7,265 bases of DNA from an uncultured Simplicispira sp. (GTDB lineage: Bacteria; Pseudomonadota; Gammaproteobacteria; Burkholderiales; Burkholderiaceae_C): contig CAIRYF010000147.1 in NCBI GenBank assembly GCA_903882725.1, positions 1-7,265 on the forward strand, read 5' to 3'. Below are positions 1 through 5,841 of this stretch, piece by piece. The notes under the pieces were generated by a model that saw nothing but the letters and a program-made list of their open reading frames with translations, did no database searches and was not told the DNA's origin. The first letter of the stretch is position 1. Every line of letters begins with the position of its first letter. A program made the position numbers and the translations under genes.

Positions 1-20
1 CTTAATAGTTTGCGTAAGTC

Positions 21-473
21 CTAATGCTGTTCGACTTTATTTTTTTCCCACTTAGCACCAAAAAACGGCACAAACTCAAACACTGATGCGGCATGAAAAA
101 GCAACCCCAGTCCCCAACCCATTGCGGGCCAAATAAACCAAAATTTAGCAGGGTACATAACCAAATTGAAGATGGCAAGGACAGTAATCACAAATAAATA
201 TTTTGTGAGATGGGCGTAAAATCTCTTGACTCTACGGATATGGGAAAGTGCTAACTGCTCCTCTACCGCAGAAGATGTATTTGGATTCATTTCAGGCTCA
301 CTGGTTAATTTGGAAAAATCAATCTCAAAGACCGATGCCAGTGATTTCAAGGTTTCAGTACTTGCAGGCCGACCATTTTCGATACGTTGAATGGTTCGCA
401 CATTAAGGCCACTGAGTTCAGCAAGCTGCTGTTGCGACCAGCCGCGTTGAAGCCTGAGTTTTTGGATAAGCAT
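21..473 (-). CDS. XRE-family HTH regulator with C-terminal 2TM membrane domain
   Basis: The protein has 150 residues in two parts. Residues 1-57 form an XRE/Cro-like helix-turn-helix, with WSQQQLAELSGL followed by the recognition-helix region NVRTIQRIENG (about 24-34). After a polar linker (58-78), residues 79-150 match the 2TM domain family: a basic stretch (HIRRVKRF), a first hydrophobic segment (about 89-106), the hallmark FWFIWPAMGWGLGLLFHA (111-128) as second segment, then a short basic tail with KWEKNK. The predicted product is a DNA-binding protein held at the inner membrane, both termini in the cytoplasm. The start is well fixed: ATG at 473 is preceded by AAGGAG with 5-bp spacing. Positions 61-300 hold 101 G/C of 240, far below neighbouring genes (89 of 120 at 4081-4200), which suggests recent acquisition. 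Five 11-bp repeats lie 56-110 bp upstream, so autoregulation is plausible but inferred. The regulated targets are unknown. Confidence 0.88.
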   Translation of the reverse strand: MLIQKLRLQRGWSQQQLAELSGLNVRTIQRIENGRPASTETLKSLASVFEIDFSKLTSEPEMNPNTSSAVEEQLALSHIRRVKRFYAHLTKYLFVITVLAIFNLVMYPAKFWFIWPAMGWGLGLLFHAASVFEFVPFFGAKWEKNKVEQH

Positions 474-478
474 GGGGA

Positions 479-484
479 CTCCTT
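479..484 (-). promoter_or_regulatory. Strong ribosome binding site of the XRE/2TM gene
   Basis: The minus strand reads AAGGAG followed by TCCCC and then ATG. This is a near-perfect Shine-Dalgarno at 5-bp spacing, and it fixes the start of the regulator gene at 473. Most other genes in this window have weak or no recognisable Shine-Dalgarno, so the regulator stands out as having a strong translation signal. Confidence 0.8.
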
Positions 485-502
485 GATTTCACAGACGCTA
501 GC

Positions 503-508
503 ATCATA
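503..508 (-). promoter_or_regulatory. Candidate -10 element of the XRE/2TM gene
   Basis: The minus strand reads TATGAT, one mismatch from TATAAT. It lies 30 bp before the start codon and would give a leader of roughly 20-25 bases. The position where a -35 box should lie (about 526-531) reads TCGTTC, a poor match, and it overlaps the edge of the nearest 11-bp repeat. A weak -35 next to a phased repeat array fits a promoter that needs an activator or is blocked by a repressor. This is inferred from sequence alone. Confidence 0.4.
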
Positions 509-528
509 GAAATCGTGCAAATTGAGAA

Positions 529-583
529 CGACAATGGTCGGACAATGACGCGACATTGATGCGACATTGACCCGACAGTAAGC
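529..583 (-). repeat. Five phased 11-bp direct repeats, candidate operator array
   Basis: On the plus strand CGACA starts at 529, 551, 562 and 573, and GGACA at 540, so five units follow one another at exactly 11 bp. Units 1-4 share NGACA(A/T)TG; unit 5 (CGACAGTAAGC) is more diverged. Read towards the regulator gene (minus strand) each unit carries TGTCG or TGTCC. An 11-bp period is close to one DNA turn, so all units face the same side of the helix, as expected for cooperative binding of a protein array. The block ends at the expected -35 position of the XRE/2TM gene. The only gene whose 5' end faces it is that regulator, since the gene on the other side (pcuAC) ends towards it. The repeats are direct and contiguous. 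Binding by the XRE/2TM protein is an inference. Confidence 0.75.
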
Positions 584-739
584 CAAAATGGGAAATTACA
601 ACCCATAGCGGACACAAATCCATCCCCTTGCGCGCAGATTTTATGGAGCACCCAATCCGCGCATTCCTCCCCCAGTCAGATTCTGCGCAACGGTGCGGTG
701 CTATGGAAACAAGCCTGCGCCCGCTATGTTCAAAAGCTG
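584..739. other. Intergenic stretch with no recognised feature
   Basis: This is the rest of the 304-bp gap between the regulator's start and the 3' end of the copper chaperone gene. I see no convincing gene, RNA or repeat in it. A 75-codon plus-strand open frame begins at 628 but has no recognisable domain. It runs into the 3' end of the chaperone gene on the opposite strand and is most likely chance. Confidence 0.5.
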
Positions 740-754
740 GGTGGCAGACCCACC
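732..754 (-). terminator. Possible weak intrinsic terminator after the PCu(A)C gene
   Basis: On the minus strand GGTGG and CCACC pair around a 5-base loop (740-754). CAGC and then TTTT follow (732-735). The position, 24 bp past the chaperone's stop codon, suits a terminator. However, the stem is only 5 bp and the T run is short and offset, so the call is tentative. Confidence 0.3.
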
Positions 755-777
755 ATTCACAACAGTTTTTAGTGTTT

Positions 778-1311
778 TTAGTGCTTGTTGTGCTGCATTG
801 GCATGGCTGGCGCGCCCATGTTGCCGGGGGTTTTGATGGTGACGGGCAGCTCTAGCACTTGCTGGCTTTCAACGCCTTGGGCGTTTTGGAAGAACAGCGT
901 CATCGGTATGGTGCTGCCTTTTGCCAAAGGTGCTTTCAAGTCCATCAGCATGACGTGGTAGCCGCCGGGCTTCAAATCAACCGCTTTGCCCGCAGGCAAG
1001 TCCAGCGCTGGGACGGCGCGCATTTTCATCACATCGCCGTCCATTTTCATTTCGTGGACTTCGGTCACGCCAGCCGCAGGCGACTGCGCACGCACCAAGC
1101 GCATAGCTTCTGGCGCGGTCAGGCGCATGAAAGCACCGGTGGCCTTTTGACCCGGCACGCTGGCACGCGCCCAAGCGTCTTCGACAACAACTTGGGCCGC
1201 AGTAGCAGTGGCAGCAGTCGCCGGGGCTGTCGCCGCAGTTTGTGCTTGGGCGGCACCAGCCAGCAGGGCAACGGCGATACATATGGGGGTAACGAGGCGT
1301 TGGAAAGTCAT
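778..1311 (-). CDS. Periplasmic copper chaperone, PCu(A)C family
   Basis: This 177-residue secreted protein belongs to the PCu(A)C (DUF461) family. Members bind Cu(I) in the periplasm and deliver it, often with Sco proteins, to the CuA or CuB site of haem-copper oxidases. Residues 1-23 form a signal peptide (RLVTP, hydrophobic core, cleavage likely after AQA). An Ala/Thr-rich linker (25-40) leads to the domain starting VVVEDAWARAS. The family copper motif H-x10-M-x21-H-x-M is complete as H86, M97, H119 and M121, within EVHEMKM and PGGYHVMLMDL. The C-terminus (MGAPAMPMQHNKH) is rich in Met and His and might bind extra copper; that is inferred. GGAGA sits 6-7 bp before the ATG. The gene lies 71 bp downstream of serA on the same strand, with no sco or oxidase gene visible here, so its partners are not shown by context. 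The family assignment is firm. Confidence 0.93.
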   Translation of the reverse strand: MTFQRLVTPICIAVALLAGAAQAQTAATAPATAATATAAQVVVEDAWARASVPGQKATGAFMRLTAPEAMRLVRAQSPAAGVTEVHEMKMDGDVMKMRAVPALDLPAGKAVDLKPGGYHVMLMDLKAPLAKGSTIPMTLFFQNAQGVESQQVLELPVTIKTPGNMGAPAMPMQHNKH

Positions 1312-1317
1312 CAGATT

Positions 1318-1322
1318 TCTCC
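1318..1322 (-). promoter_or_regulatory. Ribosome binding site of the PCu(A)C gene
   Basis: The minus strand reads GGAGA followed by AATCTG and then ATG at 1311. This supports the chosen start, which also opens directly into a typical signal peptide. Confidence 0.7.
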
Positions 1323-1382
1323 AATTAAAAAGGCAAGGGCAGGAATGATACGTCGCACGGCTGAAGCCAAATTCTTAGGCGC

Positions 1383-2612
1383 TTAAAACAACACCCGGCT
1401 GCGGATCGTGCCGCAGACCTGCGCTAATTTTTCCAGCGCCAAGTCAGACGAGGCGGCATCCATGTCGATGACAACGTAGCCGACGGCCTCGTTGGTTTGC
1501 AGGTATTGGGCGGAGATGTTGATGTGGTTGTCGGCCAAGATGCGGTTGATTTCTGACAGCACGCCGGGCACGTTGCGGTGGATGTGCAGCAGGCGGTGCT
1601 TGCCGGGGTGGGCGGGCAGCGCCACTTCTGGAAAGTTGACCGACGAGGTCGAGGTGCCGTTGTCGCTGTACTTGACCAGCTTTTCTGCCACTTCCAAGCC
1701 AATGTTGGCCTGCGCTTCGATGGTCGAGCCGCCAATGTGCGGCGTCAAGATGACGTTGTCCAGGCCGCGCAGGGGCGAGAGGAATTCGTCTTTGTTGGTG
1801 CGCGGCTCCACCGGAAACACGTCGATGGCCGCGCCCAGCAGTTTTTTGTCGCGCAGTGCTTGGGCCAGCGGCTCAATTTCGACCACCGTGCCGCGCGCGG
1901 CGTTGATCAAGATGCCGCCGGGCTTCATGGCAGCAATTTCGGCAGTACCGATCATCCACTGCGTCGATGGCAGCTCGGGCACGTGCAGGCTGACGATGTC
2001 GCTTTGGCCCAGCAGCTCGTGCAGGTTATGTACTTGGCGCGCGTTGCCCAGTGGCAGTTTGCTGACCACGTCGTAAAACGCCACCTGCATTCCCAAGCCC
2101 TCGGCCAGCACCGACAGCTGGGTGCCAATCGAGCCATAGCCAACGATGCCCAGCGTTTTGCCGCGAATCTCGTAAGCGTTGTCAGCCGACTTGAGCCAGC
2201 CGCCGCGGTGGGCCACGGCGTTTTTTTCGGGGATGCCGCGCAGCAGCAAGATGGCTTCGGCCAGCACCAGCTCGGCCACTGAGCGGGTGTTGGAGTACGG
2301 CGCGTTGAACACGGCAATGCCGCGCTCGCGGGCGGCGTTCAGGTCAACCTGGTTGGTGCCAATGCAAAAGCACCCCACAGCGACCAGCTTGGGTGCGCAG
2401 GCAAACACATCCGCCGTCAACTGGGTGCGCGAGCGAATACCGACAAAATGCACGTCGACGATTTTTTGCTTCAGCTCGTCTTCGGGCAAAGCACCGGCCA
2501 CCGTCTCGATGTGCGTGTAGCCCGCATTGCGCAAAATATCCAAGGCCGAGGGGTGTACGCCCTCCAGCAACAAAAATTTGATCTTGCTTTTGTCCAGTGA
2601 AGTTACGGGCAT
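1383..2612 (-). CDS. serA: D-3-phosphoglycerate dehydrogenase
   Basis: SerA oxidises 3-phosphoglycerate to 3-phosphohydroxypyruvate with NAD+, the first step of serine synthesis, in the cytosol. The chosen ATG at 2612 gives 409 residues, essentially the length of the E. coli enzyme, and begins MPVTSLDKSKIKFLLLEG. An open frame continues upstream to 2693 but adds only a non-conserved stretch. The Rossmann motif GYGSIGTQ marks NAD binding. The catalytic set falls at R240 (NAARGTV), E269 (PVEPRTN) and H292 (TPHIGGST). A C-terminal ACT domain begins near residue 340 with HRLLHIHRNVPGVL. Residues equivalent to the serine-binding His and Asn of the E. coli enzyme are present (H345, N347 and N365), so feedback inhibition by serine is expected. 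The gene is divergent from the ugpQ-like gene and 71 bp upstream of the PCu(A)C gene; read-through into the latter is possible. The Shine-Dalgarno is weak (TTGGAT). Confidence 0.95.
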   Translation of the reverse strand: MPVTSLDKSKIKFLLLEGVHPSALDILRNAGYTHIETVAGALPEDELKQKIVDVHFVGIRSRTQLTADVFACAPKLVAVGCFCIGTNQVDLNAARERGIAVFNAPYSNTRSVAELVLAEAILLLRGIPEKNAVAHRGGWLKSADNAYEIRGKTLGIVGYGSIGTQLSVLAEGLGMQVAFYDVVSKLPLGNARQVHNLHELLGQSDIVSLHVPELPSTQWMIGTAEIAAMKPGGILINAARGTVVEIEPLAQALRDKKLLGAAIDVFPVEPRTNKDEFLSPLRGLDNVILTPHIGGSTIEAQANIGLEVAEKLVKYSDNGTSTSSVNFPEVALPAHPGKHRLLHIHRNVPGVLSEINRILADNHINISAQYLQTNEAVGYVVIDMDAASSDLALEKLAQVCGTIRSRVLF

Positions 2613-2774
2613 AAATATCCAATAGGTAAAAAATAAGGGGCGCTGGTGCGCAGTAGGCAGCCAGTGTGGCCCTAAGCATGGTGCAACGCACAAAACCTTG
2701 CTATGGATGGTGCAATAACCTGCCTACACCCTGCCACCATAAATCCCATAAATCCCATCAAGCCGATAACTTCT
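2613..2774. promoter_or_regulatory. Divergent promoter region between serA and the ugpQ-like gene
   Basis: These 162 bp separate two divergent start codons and must hold the promoters of both genes. I find no convincing -35/-10 pair on either strand. Two structures are visible. One is the 9-mer ATGGTGCAA in direct repeat at 2678-2686 and 2707-2715, 29 bp apart. The other is the 9-mer CATAAATCC in perfect tandem at 2738-2755, followed by a partial CATC, which ends 19 bp before the ugpQ-like start. Neither can be tied to a named regulator from sequence alone. Confidence 0.5.
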
Positions 2775-3551
2775 ATGACTGCTACCACCCACTGGCCCTA
2801 TCCGCGCTGGCTGGCCCACCGAGGCGCTGGCCATCTTGCCCCAGAAAACACCTTGGCCGCTTTTCGCCAAGGCGCAGCGCACGGCTATCGGATGTTTGAG
2901 TGCGATGTGAAACTCAGCAGCGATGGCGTGCCGTTTTTGCTGCACGACACCACGCTGAACCGCACCACCAACGCCATCAGCCACCTGTCGGCCAACGCCA
3001 GCGCCAGCACCATTGCTGGCGAGCACCCTTGGGCAACGCTGGCGCAGTTGGACGCGGGCAGTTGGCACTCGCGCCAATACGCGGGCGAGCCGCTGCCCAC
3101 GCTGGTCAACATTGCCGCATGGTGCTTGGCCAACTACGGCCTGCTGAATATCGAAATAAAACCCACCCCCGGCACCGAGCGCAAAACTGGCGAGGTTGTT
3201 GCCCGGCGCGCCGCCCAGCTGTGGCAGGGCAGCGCCATCGCGCCGTTGCTGACGTCGTTTGACACGGCGGCGCTGACCGGTGCGCGCAGTGTGGCCCCAG
3301 CCCTGCCGCGCGGTTTATTGCTGGAGGCGCTGGCACCCGATTGGCTGGACACTGCGCACGCGTTGGGCTGCGTGGCCGTCGTCTGCGACCATAGTTTGTG
3401 GGACGCTAGCAGCGTGACGCAGGCCAAGGGTGCTGGTCTGCGCTGCCTGAGCTACACCGTCAACGATGCTTGGGCCGTGCAGCGGCTGTGGGATTTGGGC
3501 ACCGATGGGCTTATCACCGACCGGGTGGACAAGTTCAGCCCGGCGGCTTGA
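2775..3551 (+). CDS. ugpQ: Glycerophosphodiester phosphodiesterase
   Basis: The product hydrolyses glycerophosphodiesters from phospholipid breakdown to glycerol-3-phosphate and an alcohol. With ATG at 2775 it has 258 residues, near the length of cytosolic UgpQ (about 247), and no signal peptide, so it should act in the cytoplasm. GDPD-family metal and catalytic residues are present: H15-R16 in LAHRGAG, E24-N25 in APENT, E42 and D44 in FECDVKL, H57-D58 in LLHDTTLNRTT, and E127/K129 in LNIEIKP. The C-terminus carries the usual VNDAWAVQRLWDLGTDGLITD barrel end. The frame is open back to 2703, but that part contains the tandem CATAAATCC repeat (translated as INP-INP) and lies outside the conserved domain. 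No good Shine-Dalgarno precedes 2775. No ugpBAEC transporter genes are adjacent, so any link to glycerol-3-phosphate uptake is not shown here. Confidence 0.92.
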   Translation: MTATTHWPYPRWLAHRGAGHLAPENTLAAFRQGAAHGYRMFECDVKLSSDGVPFLLHDTTLNRTTNAISHLSANASASTIAGEHPWATLAQLDAGSWHSRQYAGEPLPTLVNIAAWCLANYGLLNIEIKPTPGTERKTGEVVARRAAQLWQGSAIAPLLTSFDTAALTGARSVAPALPRGLLLEALAPDWLDTAHALGCVAVVCDHSLWDASSVTQAKGAGLRCLSYTVNDAWAVQRLWDLGTDGLITDRVDKFSPAA

Positions 3552-3595
3552 GGGCTGCACTGGCGCTGCGTGTCTATCCACATAAAATAATGGTC

Positions 3596-3654
3596 AAATC
3601 GGCCTATAGCCCTTATTCTATAAGCGCTTTAAGCTACTAAATTTATAGTAAATA
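3596..3654 (-). repeat. AT-rich intergenic palindromic repeat, copy A
   Basis: This 59-bp element fills the space before the fusion kinase gene. Its reverse complement aligns with copy B (7137-7195): 35 of the first 50 positions are identical without gaps. The shared blocks are TATTT, CTAT, TAGCT, GCGCTTAT, AATAAG and GCCG. Its core is an imperfect hairpin: GCCCTTAT (3609-3616), a TCT loop, then ATAAGCGC (3620-3627), with one mismatch. From general familiarity, related GCGCTTAT/ATAAGCGC elements are scattered through intergenic regions of Comamonadaceae genomes; this was not checked here. Confidence 0.7.
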
Positions 3655-3659
3655 ACACG

Positions 3660-5255
3660 ATGTCACATACCTCTGAATCGGTCGCTGGGCGCCCGCTGTG
3701 GCTGCAGTCTTTGTTGCACGGGCCAGCGGCGCTGGCGGCGGATGCGCGCTGCATCGAAACGCATATCTCGTGGGTGGTGCTGGCCGGGGCGCAGGTGTTT
3801 AAGTTCAAAAAACCGCTGTCGCTGGGGTTTTTGGACTTTGGCACGCTGGCCCAGCGCCGCGAGGCTTGCGCGCAAGAGCTGCGCATCAACCGCCGCACCG
3901 CGCCGCAGTTGTACCAAGCGGTGGTGGCACTGATTGGCCCCGAGTACGCGCCGCGCATGGTGGCGCTGGCCGACGTGCAGCCACACGACGTGGTGCTGGA
4001 ATACGGCGTGCAAATGCAGCGCTTTGCCGACGGCCAATTGCTGGCCGAGCGGTTGGACGCCGGCGCTGTGTTGCCCTCGCACCTGAGCGCCTTGGCCCAG
4101 CGCGTAGCGCACCTGCACGCCAGCGCCGCCAAACCCGCGCCGGGTGCCGACTGGGGCAGCGCCGCGCTGGTGCGCCAGCAAGCGCAGGCTAACCTTGACG
4201 CCCTGTCGGCCCTGCCCCTGCCCGAGGCCGAGCGGCGCACGCTGCAAGCACTGCACGACTGGACGCAGCGCGAGGGCGAGCGCCTGCAGCCGCTGCTGAC
4301 TGCACGCCAAGCCGCCGGTCAGGTGCGCGAATGCCACGGCGATTTGCACCTGGGCAACTTGGTGCAACTGAGCGACGGGCCGCAGCTGTTTGATGCGATT
4401 GAGTTCAGCGAGGCACTGCGCTTTATCGACCCCATCGCCGATGTCGCCTTTTTGTGCATGGACTTGCAAGCGCGTGGTAGGCCCGATTTGGGCTGGCATT
4501 TTTTGAACGGCTGGCTGGAGCACAGCGGCGACTACGCCGGACTGGCGCTGTTGCAGTGGTATCTGGTTTACCGCGCACTGGTGCGGGCGATGGTGGCGGG
4601 TTTCCGCTGGGGCCAGTCCGGGCAATCTGGACAGGACGCCCATGCCGAAGCCGACGCTGCATGGCAAGAAGTGCAGCGTTATTTGACGCTGGCCGATTTG
4701 CTGCGCCAACCGCGCCCGCGTGGCCTGTGGCTGGCGCAGGGCGTATCGGGTTCGGGCAAAACCTATGCCACCACGCCGCTGGTGGCCACGCGCGCCATGG
4801 TGCGCCTGCGCGCTGATGTCGAGCGCAAACGCTTGTTTGGCTTGGCACCCACGGACAACAGCACAGCACAACTGAGCGAGAGCATCTACAGCGCCGAGGC
4901 CACTGAGCGCACCTACGCCCAGCTGCTGGCGCTGGCGTACACGGTGCTGCAAGCGGGTTATGCGGTGCTGGTTGATGCCACCTTTTTGCTGCAAAGCCAG
5001 CGTGCGCCGTTCAGGGCGCTGGCGGCAAATTTGCAGCTGCCGTTGGCCATCTTGGCGTTTGATGCGCCGCTGGCTGTGTTGCAGCAGCGCGTGCAGCAGC
5101 GCTTGGCGCAAGGCGGCGATGCCTCTGAAGCCACGCTAGAGGTATTGGCCGCGCAACTGGCGCGGCGCGAGCCGCTGGATGCGCAAGAGCGGGCGCTGGC
5201 GGTGCGCATCGACACCACCGCGCCGATAGATTGGGCCGCCAGCGCACCTCAGTGA
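3660..5255 (+). CDS. Fusion of APH-like kinase domain and P-loop kinase domain
   Basis: This 531-residue cytosolic protein has two parts. The N-terminal part (about 30-330) resembles the aminoglycoside/choline phosphotransferase fold: ETHISWVVLAGAQVFKFKKP near the start, the catalytic-loop motif CHGDLHLGN (225-233, with D228 the likely base and N233 a metal ligand), LFDAIEF as the DFG-like segment, and DPIADVAFLCMDL. A short linker with GQSGQSGQ leads to the C-terminal part (about 355-531), a P-loop kinase domain with Walker A GVSGSGKT (361-368) and RLRADVERKRLFGL after it. Proteins with this arrangement are annotated as bifunctional aminoglycoside phosphotransferase/ATP-binding proteins, but I know of no established substrate, and the name is no evidence of drug resistance. 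ATG at 3660 has no clear Shine-Dalgarno. Repeat copy A ends 5 bp before the start. The 3' end overlaps the convergent yqaA-like gene by 7 bp. Confidence 0.9.
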   Translation: MSHTSESVAGRPLWLQSLLHGPAALAADARCIETHISWVVLAGAQVFKFKKPLSLGFLDFGTLAQRREACAQELRINRRTAPQLYQAVVALIGPEYAPRMVALADVQPHDVVLEYGVQMQRFADGQLLAERLDAGAVLPSHLSALAQRVAHLHASAAKPAPGADWGSAALVRQQAQANLDALSALPLPEAERRTLQALHDWTQREGERLQPLLTARQAAGQVRECHGDLHLGNLVQLSDGPQLFDAIEFSEALRFIDPIADVAFLCMDLQARGRPDLGWHFLNGWLEHSGDYAGLALLQWYLVYRALVRAMVAGFRWGQSGQSGQDAHAEADAAWQEVQRYLTLADLLRQPRPRGLWLAQGVSGSGKTYATTPLVATRAMVRLRADVERKRLFGLAPTDNSTAQLSESIYSAEATERTYAQLLALAYTVLQAGYAVLVDATFLLQSQRAPFRALAANLQLPLAILAFDAPLAVLQQRVQQRLAQGGDASEATLEVLAAQLARREPLDAQERALAVRIDTTAPIDWAASAPQ

Positions 5256-5731
5256 GTGAACAAGCCCGGCCACAATTGCAGCAGCAAACTGGTCATGGTC
5301 AGGTAACGCAAAAATTTGCCGACGGCCATATACGCCACGCACGGCCAGAACGGCAGTTTTAGCCAGCCAGCCACGGCGCACAGCGGGTCGCCCACCACTG
5401 GCAGCCAACTGAGTAGGCAGGCTTTGGCGCCAAAGCGCTTGAGCCACGCCAGCGCGCGCACTTCGGTGTGTACGCCTTTGGCTTTGTCTACCACCTTGTG
5501 TGCGCCCAAGCCCATCCACCAACTGAGTGCGCCACCCAGCGTATTGCCCGCCGTCGCCACCCCAATCGCCGGCCAAAACAGATGCGGGTTGAGCTTGATC
5601 AGGCCAAACACCGCCGGCTCTGAGCCCAGCGGCAGCAAAGTGGCCGAGATGAACGACACCACAAACACCGTGCTCAGGCCAAACTGCGGCAGCGCCAGCA
5701 GGTCGATGAGGTGCAGTAGCCAAGCTTCCAT
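5249..5731 (-). CDS. YqaA-like inner membrane protein (DedA/VTT superfamily)
   Basis: This 160-residue hydrophobic protein matches the small YqaA branch of the SNARE-associated/DedA (VTT) superfamily; E. coli YqaA has about 142 residues. Conserved signatures occur in order: SFISATLLPLGSE (25-37), GNTLGGALS (62-70), WLKRFGAKACLLSWLPVVGD (96-115), LCAVAGW (117-123) and GKFLRY (138-143). Hydrophobic segments lie near 20-45, 51-75, 103-123 and 128-152. Relatives in this superfamily are linked to lipid movement across membranes or membrane homeostasis; the specific job of YqaA is not established. ATG at 5731 is preferred over an upstream in-frame TTG at 5761, because the extra 10 residues are not part of the conserved family. 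No obvious Shine-Dalgarno is present. The gene is divergent from dusB and convergent with the fusion kinase, and overlaps the latter's stop region. Confidence 0.88.
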   Translation of the reverse strand: MEAWLLHLIDLLALPQFGLSTVFVVSFISATLLPLGSEPAVFGLIKLNPHLFWPAIGVATAGNTLGGALSWWMGLGAHKVVDKAKGVHTEVRALAWLKRFGAKACLLSWLPVVGDPLCAVAGWLKLPFWPCVAYMAVGKFLRYLTMTSLLLQLWPGLFTH

Positions 5732-5756
5732 AAGACGGGCGAGTGTAGTCGGCGCT

Positions 5757-5788
5757 GGCAAGTTGCCTAAATTTTGCGCAGGTACAAT
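5757..5788 (+). promoter_or_regulatory. Candidate promoter element and palindrome upstream of dusB
   Basis: TACAAT at 5783-5788 is a good -10 match and lies 53 bp before the dusB start. No -35 hexamer sits at the ideal distance: the nearest TTG-containing one, TTGCCT (5763-5768), is only 14 bp away. Just upstream is a perfect inverted repeat, GGCAA-G-TTGCC (5757-5767). GTTGCCT also recurs at 5789-5795. In other proteobacteria the dus-fis promoter is growth-rate regulated. Whether that holds here cannot be read from the sequence. Confidence 0.35.
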
Positions 5789-5841
5789 GTTGCCTCTTTT
5801 TTCAGCTATTTACCCGACCCCCTGCGCCAGCGCCCTGATCC

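Noticed and set aside
529..583. CRISPR array
   Set aside because: The repeats are 11 bp and contiguous, with no unique spacers; this is an operator-like tandem array.
628..855. Small plus-strand gene in the gap after the regulator
   Set aside because: No Shine-Dalgarno or domain was seen, and it overlaps the conserved 3' part of the copper chaperone gene on the other strand.
1578..2282. Plus-strand open frame of 234 codons inside serA
   Set aside because: It is antisense to a gene with all catalytic residues, and its translation shows no recognisable motif.
2613..2693. Longer SerA starting at 2693
   Set aside because: The extra 27 residues are not SerA-like, and starting at 2612 gives catalytic and serine-site residues at almost the same numbers as the E. 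coli enzyme.
2684..2702. Sigma-54 promoter (GCAC...TTGC) upstream of the ugpQ-like gene
   Set aside because: The invariant GG is missing (ACGCAC instead of TGGCAC) and the gap to TTGC is one base too long.
2678..2715. NtrC binding sites (TGGTGCA)
   Set aside because: The half-sites are in direct repeat 29 bp apart. NtrC needs an inverted pair with a short spacer, which is not present.
3663..5111. Long minus-strand open frame of 482 codons
   Set aside because: It lies entirely antisense to the fusion kinase gene in high-GC DNA. Its translation is Gln/Arg/Ala-rich with no domain, a typical shadow frame.
3660..5255. Aminoglycoside resistance gene
   Set aside because: Only the fold and HGDLHxxN loop are shared. 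The P-loop fusion and housekeeping context do not support a resistance function.
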